A stretch of 64,000 bases of DNA from Marinobacter sp. ATCH36 (lineage in GTDB: Bacteria; Pseudomonadota; Gammaproteobacteria; Pseudomonadales; Oleiphilaceae). The first letter of the stretch is position 1; every line of letters begins with the position of its first letter. The stretch lies in contig NZ_JAMJPL010000007.1 of assembly GCF_023555055.1 (NCBI RefSeq), positions 150,232 to 214,231 on the forward strand, given 5' to 3'. The notes beneath the pieces are model-generated. The model ran no database searches. It saw nothing but the letters and a program-made list of their open reading frames with translations, and was not told where the DNA came from. Below are positions 29,419 through 39,107 of the stretch, in pieces. A program made the position numbers and the translations under genes.

Positions 29419-30330
29419 TCAGATATTAAGAATGTCCAGCCGCCCGAATTCCGCGGCTTCCGGCTCGGCGGTCGCAATGGCTTGCCCACTGCCTGAGCGC
29501 CGGGAACCCTCACGAAAATCAAAAAGATCGGTATCGGCAAGGTGGGATGGTTCTACATTGCACAGTGCGCGGAACATGGTTTCCAGCCGCCCCGGATGTT
29601 GTTGGTCCCAGGCCTGAAACATGTCCTTGATCACCTGGCGCTGCAGATTTTCCTGGGAGCCACACAGGTTACACGGAATGATCGGGAACTCCCGCATTCG
29701 GGCATAGCGAGCAATGTCTTTCTCGCGGCTGTAGGCCAATGGCCGGATAACCGTATTACGACCATCGTCACTGTGCAGCACTGGCGGCATGGACTTGAGT
29801 TTTCCACCGTAGAACATATTCAGGAACAATGTCTCCAACAGATCGTCACGGTGATGCCCCAGGGCAATCTTGGTTACGCCATGCTCTTCAGCAAAATTAT
29901 AGAGAATTCCGCGACGTAGCCGAGAACAAAGTCCGCAGGTGGTCTTCCCTTCCGGCACTTTTTCCTTAACAATACTGTAGGTGTCTTTCTCGATGATGTG
30001 ATACTCGATATCGAGTGCCGCCAGATACTCCGGCAGTACTTCTTCCGGGAACCCTGGTTGTTTCTGGTCCAGGTTCACAGCAATCAGCTCAAAGCGCACG
30101 GGAGCGCTTTTCTGAAGAGTGAGCAGGATATCGAGCATGGCATATGAGTCCTTGCCGCCAGACAGGCAGCACATGACTTTATCGCCGGCTTCAATCATCG
30201 AGAAATCAGCAATCGCCTGCCCCATTTCCCGGCGCAGGCGTTTCTGGAGTTTGTTGAACTCCAGTTTCTGTCTGTGTTCTGCGTCAGAATTAAGGGCAGC
30301 TTCAGAACTGGCAGTTATTGCTTCGGACAT
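29419..30330 (-). CDS. ttcA: tRNA 2-thiocytidine(32) synthetase TtcA
   Basis: A 303-residue PP-loop ATPase. The PP-loop [10 protein letters not shown] lies near residue 58. Two CxxC motifs, in TTCGLCSRL and PCNLCGSQ, coordinate a [4Fe-4S] cluster. It inserts sulfur at C32 of some tRNAs in the cytosol. The start is an ATG at 30330. It is convergent with the TauE/SafE-family gene with 15 bases between, and divergent from the TetR gene. Sulfur carrier genes tusA and mnmA elsewhere in this window are independent of it. Confidence 0.95.
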   Translation of the reverse strand: MSEAITASSEAALNSDAEHRQKLEFNKLQKRLRREMGQAIADFSMIEAGDKVMCCLSGGKDSYAMLDILLTLQKSAPVRFELIAVNLDQKQPGFPEEVLPEYLAALDIEYHIIEKDTYSIVKEKVPEGKTTCGLCSRLRRGILYNFAEEHGVTKIALGHHRDDLLETLFLNMFYGGKLKSMPPVLHSDDGRNTVIRPLAYSREKDIARYARMREFPIIPCNLCGSQENLQRQVIKDMFQAWDQQHPGRLETMFRALCNVEPSHLADTDLFDFREGSRRSGSGQAIATAEPEAAEFGRLDILNI

Positions 30331-30404
30331 AGATAAACGTCGTTCATAAGGTCAGTGAGCGTCGGATTATACGCGGGCAAATGATCCAGGAACAGGATAC
30401 AGAC

Positions 30405-31079
30405 ATGGATATGTCAGAGACAAAAAAGGAAGCCCCCGGCAAGCGGGAACTCAACCGTATTCGTAACCGCAAAGCCATACTGGACGCTGCCCGGGAGTGT
30501 TTCCGGGAACTTGGCTACGACAACACCACCATTCGCGATATTGTACGCCGCACCGGCCTGGCCGCTGGCACCTTCTATAATTACTTTTCCAGCAAACAGG
30601 ACATATTCGCGGCCTTGCTGACGGATTTTCTTGGCCAGCTCAATCATAACCTTACCGAAAGCAGGCAGGCTGCCAGTTCGGCAGAGGACTTCATTTACTC
30701 TGCCTATCTGGCGCTGTTCAAAGCCACTGCCAGTGATCCCCTGGTGTATGAACTGGCTCATCGCAACGACCATGCTATCCGGGAACTGTTTGGCTCGGAC
30801 ATTCTCGGGCTCACCATAATGTCTCTTGAAGAAGACGTGAAAGACGCGGTTGAACATGGGCTGCTGCCCGACCTGGACCAGGAGTACCTGTGTGCGGCCT
30901 TTTTCGGCGTCGGTTACGAACTCAGCCTGCGCCTTGCCCATCGCGCCCACAGGAACCCCGACAATGCCGGTACCGAGGCCAGGAATGCCACCCGGTTCGC
31001 AACCAATCTGTTTCTTAACGGGCTGCGCCTGGACCCCCTCTTCCGTAACGACGCCCCGTCACCTACCATAGCGGAATGA
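30405..31079 (+). CDS. TetR-family transcriptional regulator
   Basis: A 224-residue TetR protein with its HTH near residues 30-65 (RECFRELGYDNTTIRDIVRRTG, cut at LAAGTFYNYFSSKQ). The C-terminal ligand-binding domain is typical but unassigned. I preferred the ATG at 30405, which has an AGGA stretch upstream; an in-frame ATG at 30381 is an alternative. Its stop overlaps the start of the J-domain gene by 4 bases, so they form one transcript. The regulated genes are not identifiable. Confidence 0.85.
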   Translation: MDMSETKKEAPGKRELNRIRNRKAILDAARECFRELGYDNTTIRDIVRRTGLAAGTFYNYFSSKQDIFAALLTDFLGQLNHNLTESRQAASSAEDFIYSAYLALFKATASDPLVYELAHRNDHAIRELFGSDILGLTIMSLEEDVKDAVEHGLLPDLDQEYLCAAFFGVGYELSLRLAHRAHRNPDNAGTEARNATRFATNLFLNGLRLDPLFRNDAPSPTIAE

Positions 31080-31738
31080 ACCAGACTGATACGGCAGCGA
31101 ATACCATTCAATCGTCCGGGGCCGAGCCAAAAGATGACACACTGAATTTCCAGATTCAGCACCTGCTGGTCGCCACCGAACACATACTCCGGCAGAACCC
31201 TGCCGGAATCAACGAACTCGGCCTCATCAAGACGCTGCAGAGGAAACCCTGGGAGTTGATCGGCACCGTAAATTTCGCGGAGCCGGACAAGCTCTATCCG
31301 GTGCATTTCCTGCTGTTCCACGTGCTCTACCGCCTCCGTGATCAGCTTGCCACCGGCGGGGAGTCAGTAACCATTTCGCCCCTGATCATTCGGCTCCGGC
31401 GTAGCGACGTTGTGGGCGGCACGGGCCTACCGGACCAGGCGGACGAATTGCGGCGCTTTTACCTGGACCTGTCCAAGTATCAGATGCCCGAGGAATCCAT
31501 AAACCGGATGATGGACGACTTCTGGGCCGGGCGCAGCGGTTATCGGCCGGAACGTGCTGAAACCCGCGAAGCCGCAGCGATCCTCGGTTTCGAGAGTATT
31601 CCAGCAGAATTTGATGAGGTGAAACAACGGTTCCGCAAAGCAGTCATGCACGCTCACCCGGACCGTGGCGGTGAAACCGAAGCCATTCAACACCTGAACC
31701 ATGCCTTCTCCGTACTGAAAGCGCATTTCAGAACCTGA
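31076..31738 (+). CDS. DnaJ-related protein with C-terminal J-domain remnant
   Basis: A 220-residue protein. The N-terminal 150 residues match the DNAJ-related domain (QNPAGINELGLIKTLQ, RQ...ELIGTVNFAEPDKLYPVHFLLFH). The C-terminal 60 residues look like a J-domain, with HAHPDRGGETEAIQHLNHAFSVLK containing the HPD motif. Such proteins are probable Hsp70 partners, but the substrate is unknown. The start codon overlaps the TetR stop (ATGA). Confidence 0.85.
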   Translation: MNQTDTAANTIQSSGAEPKDDTLNFQIQHLLVATEHILRQNPAGINELGLIKTLQRKPWELIGTVNFAEPDKLYPVHFLLFHVLYRLRDQLATGGESVTISPLIIRLRRSDVVGGTGLPDQADELRRFYLDLSKYQMPEESINRMMDDFWAGRSGYRPERAETREAAAILGFESIPAEFDEVKQRFRKAVMHAHPDRGGETEAIQHLNHAFSVLKAHFRT

Positions 31739-31773
31739 CGGTTTCGGACATTGGGAACATTGAGGACAACATA

Positions 31774-32805
31774 ATGGCAAAACGAATGACGACCCGAGCA
31801 CTTCTGATGGTATCGCTTGCCGGCTTTGCCCTGGCCGCGAAAGCCGATCTGGTGGTACTCCAGTATCATCATGTCAGTGATTCCACGCCTCCATCCACCA
31901 GCACTTCGGTTTCTCTTTTCGAGGGGCAGCTGGAGATGATCGGCGACCTGGGAATCGACGTTGTACCATTGGAGTCCGGAACACGCGACGCCCTGGACGG
32001 TAAACTGGATAACCGCAAGCAAGTCGCCATCACCTTTGATGATGCCTACGATTCCGTCTATTCCAGCGCCGCACCGGAGCTCGAAAAGCGCGGTTACCCT
32101 TACACAATCTTCGTAAACACCGATGCCATTGGCAGCCATGGCTACATGACCTGGAGCCAACTTGAGGAGGTGCGCGATAGAAGCGGAGTGACCATCGCCA
32201 ACCACAGCGAAGACCACGGGCACCTGGCGAAACGCCCGGACGAAAGTCGAGGGGGCTGGGTGCAACGCGTGGAAAGCAGCCTGGATACAGCCCAGCAAAC
32301 TCTCGCAGACAAGCTGGGTATTGACGTTCCGATGTTCGCGTATCCCTACGGTGAATTTGATGAGGCACTGGAGGCCAAGCTTACTGAGCGTGGCTGGCTG
32401 GGCTACGGCCAGCAGTCCGGTGCCATTGGAGCCACCTCGGAAGCCACTCGCTTGCCTCGTTTCCCCATGGCAAATGCCTACGGGCAACTCAACAGTCTGA
32501 AGGACAAACTACGCAGCAAGGCGCTACCAGTTGACGCCAGTGAACTGCCTGACGGCGTGATCGAGGAAAATCCGCCGACGTTGTCATTCACTGTTCCTGA
32601 TTCAATAAACGTCGACAGATTGACCTGCTTTGCTTCGGGACAGGGACGTGTCGATTTCGAGGTTTCCGGCGACAAGGTCATACTCAAAGCCCCCAAGAGC
32701 TTCAACAGCCGCCGCTTCCGTTACAACTGCACCCACCCCGCCCCGGATGGCAGTTTTTATTGGTTGTCCCAGCAATGGCTGGATCTGAGTAAGCCCGAAG
32801 ACTAA
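31774..32805 (+). CDS. Polysaccharide deacetylase (NodB-type) family protein
   Basis: A 343-residue secreted protein with an N-terminal signal (about residues 1-25, ending KADL). The carbohydrate esterase 4 motifs are present: TFDDAYDSVY (the Asp-Asp pair) near residue 88, ANHSEDHGHL (metal His pair) near residue 147, and the YPYGEFDEAL segment near residue 190. The second half is a beta-rich region that may bind sugar. It would remove N-acetyl groups from a cell-wall or exopolysaccharide. It is convergent with the lipoprotein gene and follows the J-domain gene by 35 bases. Confidence 0.85.
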   Translation: MAKRMTTRALLMVSLAGFALAAKADLVVLQYHHVSDSTPPSTSTSVSLFEGQLEMIGDLGIDVVPLESGTRDALDGKLDNRKQVAITFDDAYDSVYSSAAPELEKRGYPYTIFVNTDAIGSHGYMTWSQLEEVRDRSGVTIANHSEDHGHLAKRPDESRGGWVQRVESSLDTAQQTLADKLGIDVPMFAYPYGEFDEALEAKLTERGWLGYGQQSGAIGATSEATRLPRFPMANAYGQLNSLKDKLRSKALPVDASELPDGVIEENPPTLSFTVPDSINVDRLTCFASGQGRVDFEVSGDKVILKAPKSFNSRRFRYNCTHPAPDGSFYWLSQQWLDLSKPED

Positions 32806-32817
32806 TGTCCCGTCTGG

Positions 32818-33831
32818 CTACTCGCCTTCCCTGGAGAGACCCAGCTCGCCAGTACGGGCATGAGGAATTGCATCCGGCCCGTACTTGCCCTCGACAACGG
32901 TTTGACCGGCCAGATCTTCGTCGCGTGTAAAGATCACCGCCCAGCGTTCGCCCCGGCCGGGAAATACCGGAATATAGGCGTGCAAGTAGCCATGGCTGTG
33001 CCAGGACTCCGGGTCGTATTGCGCAACCAGGTCGGTCACGATTCTCAATGGTACGAAAGACGCATCCAGAAAGGCGACGGACGGGACAAAAACGCCATCT
33101 TTGGCAAACGACCTGAGGTGCAGAATAAAATCATTGTGCGTTTCCGCTGAAGGCAACCTTACCAGGCGATACGGACTGACGCCGGTGCTGAAGGAGTGAA
33201 CCGGGGCTGTTCGATCCATATCAACAGCAAATTCCCTGCCCCGTTGCCACTTCTCGGTCTCGGTCCTGTCGAGGTCCTGGCAACACTGGCCGGACCATTT
33301 CTCGAAAAAGGATTCTTCATCCGGTTGCATACCCAGAACCGCCATGGCATCCGGGTCGGCACCCTCTGGCAGGACGGTTGTCCCGGACATTTCTCCTGCC
33401 TGGTGTATGCTGGCCTCAGTCAGCTGAACTGGCGGTTTAATGCGTCCTTTTTCGACGGCGGACCTGGTATCCGGCTGATAGTAGCTGACACGGAAATTAC
33501 CCTCGGCATCCCGCCAGGTAAAATAAGGCTGAGGCTCACCGGGGCGGATATAACCGTCTTTTTCCAGCTGGTTACCATCCGGGTAGTTCTCCAGGTTGAA
33601 CTCGTCGTCGTAAGTCTCGGACGATGCTCCCTCAGAGACAGCAGAGACAGCAGGGTGTTCATCAGCGTCTTCGCCGGAGCTTTTCGGAATCGGGGTATGC
33701 CTGACCTGTCCCTGCTCATCAACCCAGGTGAAATACCCTTCGCCGCCACCTGATGAGCCAGAGCGTGACGACTGACACCCCGACATGGCAACGGCCAGGC
33801 AAGTAACAACCAGTAAATGGCGTATATACAT
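32818..33831 (-). CDS. Lipoprotein with DUF4124-like repeats and a MalM-like domain
   Basis: A 337-residue protein. A signal peptide ends with the lipobox MSGC (about residue 18), so it is lipid-anchored. Two related repeats (YFTWVDEQGQVRHT and YFTWRDAEGNFRVSYY) resemble the DUF4124 pattern. The C-terminal 140 residues, with SPYRLVRLPSAETHNDF and PSVAFLDASFVPLRIVTD, resemble MalM, the periplasmic protein of the maltose operon. No maltose genes lie nearby. It ends the same-strand run of envelope proteins, 35 bases after the FadL-type gene. Confidence 0.75.
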   Translation of the reverse strand: MYIRHLLVVTCLAVAMSGCQSSRSGSSGGGEGYFTWVDEQGQVRHTPIPKSSGEDADEHPAVSAVSEGASSETYDDEFNLENYPDGNQLEKDGYIRPGEPQPYFTWRDAEGNFRVSYYQPDTRSAVEKGRIKPPVQLTEASIHQAGEMSGTTVLPEGADPDAMAVLGMQPDEESFFEKWSGQCCQDLDRTETEKWQRGREFAVDMDRTAPVHSFSTGVSPYRLVRLPSAETHNDFILHLRSFAKDGVFVPSVAFLDASFVPLRIVTDLVAQYDPESWHSHGYLHAYIPVFPGRGERWAVIFTRDEDLAGQTVVEGKYGPDAIPHARTGELGLSREGE

Positions 33832-33866
33832 CGGGGCTGATCACCCTGTTTGCAGGCGCTTTCGCG

Positions 33867-35492
33867 TCAGAATTTGGTGCGGAAACTCAGGCCTGCCATC
33901 GCTACCCGCAGCGACGTTTTTACATCCAGGCCCGCGTATGGGTTATAGATGATGTTGGTAATATTGTCACAGTTCAGGTTACAACTACCATTGGCCGGGA
34001 TGGTTTCGATGGAATGCAGGTAACTCAGATTCATGTCAATTTCAGTATCTTTGTCCCACTGATAACCCATCCCGATGCTATAGAGATTCGCACCACCGAA
34101 TGGCGCCATGATACTGCGCTGGTCATCGGGAATAACCGAATCCCGAATCTCCACACCAGCGCGGAGATCCAGCCGGGAAGAGGCGTGGAACTCCAGACCA
34201 AAACCCCAGTTCCACTGGTCGGTAAAACCCAGCGGTAACCGCAAGGTACTGGGTGTCGCATTGTCCGGCGACAGAATCCTGGCGGCATTGAGGAATTCCA
34301 GGTTGCGATCAAAGCGGAACACAAACGCGTCCCACTGCTTGTAGTCGGTCCAGCCCACATCAACATTAACCGTCAGCTTGGGATGCACGTCCACACTGAT
34401 ACCGGTCTGAAAATGCTGCGGATAAGTCAGATCCATGGAGACGTTACCCGCCTCCCTGGGCGCGCCCGACGGCAGGCTCAGTATGGCCGAGGTGATGGCG
34501 CCCAGAACCGAACCGTTCACACTCTGCCAGAAGCCGGACCAGTCGTCGGTATACTCGATCTCGAAGGTACCCTTGAGGTTCATGTCCGCTTCAGAGGTAT
34601 AGCTTGCGCCCCAGGTAAACCAGTCGTTCGGCTCCCACATCACCCCGAGTGCGTAGGTTGGTGACAGGGTTTCCTGCACGTTGATACTGAGCGCCCCTAT
34701 ATCGTCCCAGGGCCCGACATTGCCGCCGCAAAGTGCCAGCCAGGGCTGCAGAGGTTCATCACCACTCTCACAGTTAAAGGCGTCCTGAAGTACCTCTGCA
34801 ACGCCCAGCAGCATGTTCGGTGCGCGCATGTACTGATCAGCGGCAATCCCCATGTGGGACAGGTGGATACCGGCACCAATCGCCCATTCGTCGTTGATCT
34901 TGTACCCGACCGTGGGAGACAGATAGGTAGTACGTTGCAGGGCCGTTGCCTGGGGCAAGTAGCGGCCCGGATCGTCTTTATCGCGATAGAAACCAGCGGC
35001 CAGGGGGAGGTAAAAGGCATTACCGAAAGTGAGCTTTGATCCCGGTGGATTAATACTGATGCCGGCCGAGGGCGCCACTGCCGGCCCGGGAGGCGCCCGC
35101 AGTATGCCAAACCCCGGCACATAGAGCGCAACGTTGTTGGTGTGGCTGTGCTTGTTGGCGACGGGATCACGCTGTTTTCCGGTCAGTGGATCTGTCTCAA
35201 GGCCGTCAATGCCGAAGATCTCGTAACCCTCCGGGGCATGGAAATCCGCATCAATGTCGAGATAGATGCTCATCAGGTTCACTTCAAGCTGGCGGCCGTC
35301 GAGTTTGGTCAGGCCCGCCGGATTGTAGTGAATGGCCATGATACCGGGCGGATCTGCCGTAACCGCGTTGCCCAGCGCCAGAGCTTTGGGGTGAATTGTC
35401 AGATTCTGTGCCAGCTGCGCCTCGACACCACAGGTTACCGAGGCTGCCACGATGGCACCGGCAATCCGTTGTTTGTGGCTGGTTATACCCAT
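33867..35492 (-). CDS. OmpP1/FadL-family outer membrane channel
   Basis: A 541-residue protein with a signal peptide (about residues 1-25). The N-terminal signature NPAGLTKLDGRQLEVNLMS fits the FadL/TodX family, and a large predicted beta-barrel ends in an aromatic residue (RTKF), as outer-membrane proteins do. FadL-type channels pass long-chain fatty acids and, in hydrocarbon degraders, alkanes or aromatics. Specificity cannot be read from the sequence. It lies 37 bases after the preceding barrel gene. Confidence 0.9.
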   Translation of the reverse strand: MGITSHKQRIAGAIVAASVTCGVEAQLAQNLTIHPKALALGNAVTADPPGIMAIHYNPAGLTKLDGRQLEVNLMSIYLDIDADFHAPEGYEIFGIDGLETDPLTGKQRDPVANKHSHTNNVALYVPGFGILRAPPGPAVAPSAGISINPPGSKLTFGNAFYLPLAAGFYRDKDDPGRYLPQATALQRTTYLSPTVGYKINDEWAIGAGIHLSHMGIAADQYMRAPNMLLGVAEVLQDAFNCESGDEPLQPWLALCGGNVGPWDDIGALSINVQETLSPTYALGVMWEPNDWFTWGASYTSEADMNLKGTFEIEYTDDWSGFWQSVNGSVLGAITSAILSLPSGAPREAGNVSMDLTYPQHFQTGISVDVHPKLTVNVDVGWTDYKQWDAFVFRFDRNLEFLNAARILSPDNATPSTLRLPLGFTDQWNWGFGLEFHASSRLDLRAGVEIRDSVIPDDQRSIMAPFGGANLYSIGMGYQWDKDTEIDMNLSYLHSIETIPANGSCNLNCDNITNIIYNPYAGLDVKTSLRVAMAGLSFRTKF

Positions 35493-35529
35493 GAAATCTT
35501 CCCTTCCCGTAAAACCTCAGAGGCTGAAG

Positions 35530-36540
35530 TCACTCTTTGAGACCTGAAAATCTGATGGGCAGAGACACGCCCAGCGAGAAGTCCGGTGCGTCTTCGGTCA
35601 GGCCGATACCAAGGCTGGTATTAACAATGGTGGTATCGCTTACACGGGTACCCAGCGACATGCTGAGAAAACCACTCATCTGGTCCTGGGCAACAGCCTG
35701 GGTTCCGTCGCTGAAGGAAAGTATGGTTTCGTCGCTGTAGCTCAGCTGTGCCGAAATACTGAGAGAAATGTCGTAGGACAACGAATAGGCAAAACCACCG
35801 GACGCAGACAACCCGAAGCCTGGCTCTATCTCTTCCAGTACTCGCGCGCCGCGGACCTGCTGAAGTCCAGTTTCAGGAATATTGTAGGTGGCGCTGGTGG
35901 AACCGAATACCACCACCGGGTCCAGTACTTTGGAGATACTTACGCCCCCGGCCAGGGAGTAATATCCGCTTCCAGTCGAGAGTTGCTCGTCAATATCGAT
36001 TTCGTAGGGGCTTACCCCTGTCTTGGAGGTAAAGGTGCCAAATAACGTAGTGGACATTTTCCCCGGAACGTAGGAAAACGGCTGCCACCGCGCGGTAGCG
36101 GATATGTCTCCAAAGTCGTAAACACTGAGCTCGTCCTGGGTGTCGTGCTTGACCACCAATGGAATGCGGGTACCCACCGTCAGGTTGTCCAGCAGACCAT
36201 AATCATAGGAAAACGCGTTGGTGAAGCTGTGTGTTGCAGAGGGCACTACGTCCAGATTACGAACGGAGCCATCGGTGATCGCCAGGTCCAGGCGCTGATC
36301 GCCGGTGTAGGAATAATCAAAGGAGTAATTGAGAGCGTGAGTACCTTTTTTCTGCAACGAGTAGCTGGTCTCCGCCGACTGGAAAACCTCTTCCAGCTGC
36401 TTTGAGGAGTCTTCATCACCCTCCTGCTTTGCAAGCGCTTCCCTGGCCTGATCTACGTTTCCTTCCTGCGACAGTGCCATGCTCGGGTAAAGGCCAGTCA
36501 CGGAAACAAGGATAAAACCTCGCACTAACCAACGATTCAT
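35530..36540 (-). CDS. Outer-membrane beta-barrel protein, FapF/transporter-like
   Basis: A 336-residue protein with a signal peptide (about residues 1-25) and a short N-terminal coiled-coil region (QAREALAKQEGDEDSSKQLEE). A roughly 230-residue beta-barrel follows, ending in an aromatic-rich strand. The N-terminal helix plus barrel resembles FapF, the outer-membrane exporter of Pseudomonas functional amyloid. The upstream gene encodes a C39-type peptidase like FapD, the usual neighbour of FapF. No amyloid subunit (FapB/FapC) is visible in this window, so the secreted substrate is unknown. The family is often annotated only as 'transporter'. Confidence 0.65.
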   Translation of the reverse strand: MNRWLVRGFILVSVTGLYPSMALSQEGNVDQAREALAKQEGDEDSSKQLEEVFQSAETSYSLQKKGTHALNYSFDYSYTGDQRLDLAITDGSVRNLDVVPSATHSFTNAFSYDYGLLDNLTVGTRIPLVVKHDTQDELSVYDFGDISATARWQPFSYVPGKMSTTLFGTFTSKTGVSPYEIDIDEQLSTGSGYYSLAGGVSISKVLDPVVVFGSTSATYNIPETGLQQVRGARVLEEIEPGFGLSASGGFAYSLSYDISLSISAQLSYSDETILSFSDGTQAVAQDQMSGFLSMSLGTRVSDTTIVNTSLGIGLTEDAPDFSLGVSLPIRFSGLKE

Positions 36541-36573
36541 CCTGACTCCCTTATTTTACTTGTAATGGTTCCT

Positions 36574-36597
36574 GTGCCGGGGCTTTGCGCCCCGCAC
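36574..36597. other. Stem-loop between C39 peptidase and barrel genes
   Basis: A G/C-rich inverted repeat with a one-base bulge (GTGC, extra C, GGGGC; loop TTTGC; GCCCCGCAC) lies in the 58-base gap after the C39 peptidase stop, ahead of the barrel start. No U-tract follows, so it looks more like an attenuator or processing site than a strong terminator. Confidence 0.4.
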
Positions 36598-36598
36598 G

Positions 36599-37399
36599 TT
36601 AATTACGACGGTAGAACAGCTGCTTTCTGGTATTCTCGACGCTGCCATCCGGGTTGTTTTTCTGGCGTTCCAGCATGTTCCGGATCCGGCGTTCGGTAGA
36701 CTCGTGGAACTCCGGAATTTTCTGAAGCGCCAGTAATGTCATGGTTTCGTCATCCACAAACCGCAGGTCCTCCTCTTTGAGCTCGAGGTAATCCAGCGGT
36801 TTATCGCTGCCCGGGAAGACAATAAAAAGAACGTTGTCGTCCCACTTCTCCTCGAACTGGGCGAGCGTAAAGGAAATATTGCCAATTGCCGGATCAGCGA
36901 GGTACACGCGTCCCTCGCGGATGGTTCTGAGCACCACGAAATGTTTAAAGCCGGCATGCTGAATGGGAACGATGGCCGGGTGGTCAAGATCCATCAGGTC
37001 CTCAATGGTGGCGCGGAAGCCCCCGGATGGATAACCCAGTGCGGTGACCAGGCGTTTCATATCAAGCATGGAGAAAGCCCGGCGCTGAACAATGCGCTCA
37101 CTTTCGCCGTAATGAAGCAGGCCTTCCATTACCTGTCGCTCGCCGAGATTCCTGCCCAGATAGAAGTTGAGCACCGTGGTCAATGCCGCACTGCCGCAGC
37201 TGTAGTCGTAAGCCTGTCGCACGATGTTACGGAACTGTTGCTCTACCAGCGGCTCTACACGGGTGCCGGTTCGCAACTCAATGGGGCTGGTATCAAAATC
37301 CTGCTCAATCACGATGGTGCCCTGCTGGTAAGGCTCAACAACGATTGCCTCCTGGGCCATGGTGAATGTGAGGATGGATCCGGCGAGTACCAGCAGCAT
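36599..37399 (-). CDS. C39-type papain-like peptidase, FapD-like
   Basis: A 266-residue peptidase. Residues 1-17 are hydrophobic and look like a short signal peptide or anchor. The catalytic cysteine is Cys68 in QAYDYSCGSAALTTVL. A histidine in PIQHAGFKHFVVLR near residue 150 and an aspartate in VYLADPAIGN complete a plausible Cys-His-Asp triad. C39 peptidases cut double-glycine leaders or process secreted proteins. In the Pseudomonas fap locus such a peptidase (FapD) sits beside the FapF barrel, and the same pairing occurs here. I use the ATG at 37399; the next frame upstream is closed. Confidence 0.8.
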   Translation of the reverse strand: MLLVLAGSILTFTMAQEAIVVEPYQQGTIVIEQDFDTSPIELRTGTRVEPLVEQQFRNIVRQAYDYSCGSAALTTVLNFYLGRNLGERQVMEGLLHYGESERIVQRRAFSMLDMKRLVTALGYPSGGFRATIEDLMDLDHPAIVPIQHAGFKHFVVLRTIREGRVYLADPAIGNISFTLAQFEEKWDDNVLFIVFPGSDKPLDYLELKEEDLRFVDDETMTLLALQKIPEFHESTERRIRNMLERQKNNPDGSVENTRKQLFYRRN

Positions 37400-37643
37400 G
37401 GTCAGACGAAGTCCCTGTTATTATTAGACATGACGTTTCCCGAGTTACATCTTGTTACGGTAAGATACCGAAATCGCTAACCCCTTAAAGATAACTGTGC
37501 CTCAAATCTGCCGCTGCGGAAGGGGCTGGCTTTGCCGGTTTTGAGAACTGGTTCATGCCATCCAGCCCCGTGCAGGCCGGAATTGGTGGATGGGAAGAAA
37601 GGGGGAAAGATTAGAGCAGGTTAGGGCCGGAGAGCCCCTCCCG

Positions 37644-39107
37644 TCAGATCGTGAACACGAAACCTAGCAGCAGATAACTCAACGCTGTAACCACAACAAT
37701 GCCGAGAAGATTCAGCGCAAAGCCTGCCCTGATCATATCCTGGATCTTCATGTGGCCGCTGGAGAACACGATGGCATTCGGCGGGGTCGCCACCGGCATC
37801 ATAAAGGCGCAACTCGCTGCAATAGCGGCCGGCACGGTCAGCAACAGGACTGATAACTCCTGGGACATCGCCAGTGCCCCCAGTAACGGCAGGAACGCCG
37901 CCGCCGTTGCGGTATTGCTGGTGACCTCGGTGAGGAAAATAATGACTCCCACCACCAGGGCAACCATCACCAGTGCCGGCAGGTTGCCAGCTACTGACAG
38001 GCTTTCGGCAATCCATTCCGCCAGTCCCGAACTACTGATCACGCCAGCCATGGCAAGGCCGCCGCCAAACAGCAGCAAAACGCCCCAGGGGATTCCCTGG
38101 GCGGTCTCCCAGTCGAGCACGAATTGTCGCTCGCTCAGGTTTACCGGAATCAGGAACATGGCGATAGCGGCGGCGATGGCAATGCCGGTATCACTCAGCC
38201 AGGGCATAAGACCATCAGACAACAACGGCCTGAAAATCCAGGCAGCAGCGGTTACCACGAACACCAGCGCCACCAGCTTTTCCCCTTTCTGCAGGGGGCC
38301 GAGGGCTTTAAACTCGCTTCGTATCATGTCGCCACTGCCAGCCTGACTGCCCAGCTCGAAATCCCGGCGCGTAAGCCACCACCAGGTCAACAACAGCATG
38401 ACCAGCGACACCGGCACTCCAAGCAGCATCCACTGGGCGAAGCCTACGGAAATATTCTGGTTTTCACTCAAGTAAGCGGCCAGCAATGCATTGGGAGGGG
38501 TGCCAATCAGCGTGGCAATCCCACCAATGCTGGCAGAATAGGCGATCGCCAGAAGCAACGCGGTGGCGTAGCGTCGCACGCCCTCAGGGTTGGAAGAGTC
38601 CATCATTGCGATGACTGACAAGCCAATCGGCAGCATCATGATCGATGTCGCCGTGTTGCTGACCCACATGCTCAAAAAGGCTGTGGCAATCATGAACCCG
38701 GCAATCTGGCGCCGTGGCTTATCCCCCACGCCAAGCAGTGTCAGCAAGGCAATACGACGGTGCAGATTCCAGCGTTGCATCGCCAACCCCAGGGTAAAGC
38801 CACCGAGAAACAAAAAGATGATGGGATTGGCGTAAGGAGTGGTCGCCTCTCTGATGCCGCCCAATCCGAGTGCCGGAATCAGCACAATCGGAATCAGTGC
38901 CGTGGCCGGTATGGGAATCGCTTCGGTGGACCACCAGGTGGCCATCAGCAGCATCAGACCAAGCGCCGCCCAGGCTTCTGAGCCCATTCCCTCAGGCGCT
39001 GGCATCAACAGCGTAATAAGCAGGAACACTGGTCCCAGGATCAGACCAATAACACGACTCTTGGGCAATCCCTTATCTTGCAGGCCGGAACTGTCCATAT
39101 CAGTCAT
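37644..39107 (-). CDS. DASS/SLC13-family sodium-coupled anion transporter
   Basis: A 487-residue membrane protein with about 11-13 helices. It carries the two SNT-like half-motifs of the family: MWVSNTATSIMMLPIG in the first half and EVTSNTATAAAFLPLL in the second. A PPNAL segment is also present. Such carriers move dicarboxylates, tricarboxylates or sulfate with sodium. The substrate cannot be told. The ATG at 39107 overlaps the end of the zinc-finger gene by 8 bases; a GTG at 39113 is an alternative. Confidence 0.9.
   Translation of the reverse strand: MTDMDSSGLQDKGLPKSRVIGLILGPVFLLITLLMPAPEGMGSEAWAALGLMLLMATWWSTEAIPIPATALIPIVLIPALGLGGIREATTPYANPIIFLFLGGFTLGLAMQRWNLHRRIALLTLLGVGDKPRRQIAGFMIATAFLSMWVSNTATSIMMLPIGLSVIAMMDSSNPEGVRRYATALLLAIAYSASIGGIATLIGTPPNALLAAYLSENQNISVGFAQWMLLGVPVSLVMLLLTWWWLTRRDFELGSQAGSGDMIRSEFKALGPLQKGEKLVALVFVVTAAAWIFRPLLSDGLMPWLSDTGIAIAAAIAMFLIPVNLSERQFVLDWETAQGIPWGVLLLFGGGLAMAGVISSSGLAEWIAESLSVAGNLPALVMVALVVGVIIFLTEVTSNTATAAAFLPLLGALAMSQELSVLLLTVPAAIAASCAFMMPVATPPNAIVFSSGHMKIQDMIRAGFALNLLGIVVVTALSYLLLGFVFTI

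Noticed and set aside
35530..37399. A functional amyloid (fap) operon
   Set aside because: Only the peptidase- and barrel-like parts are present; no FapA, FapB, FapC or FapE gene is visible. The amyloid reading is therefore not supported.
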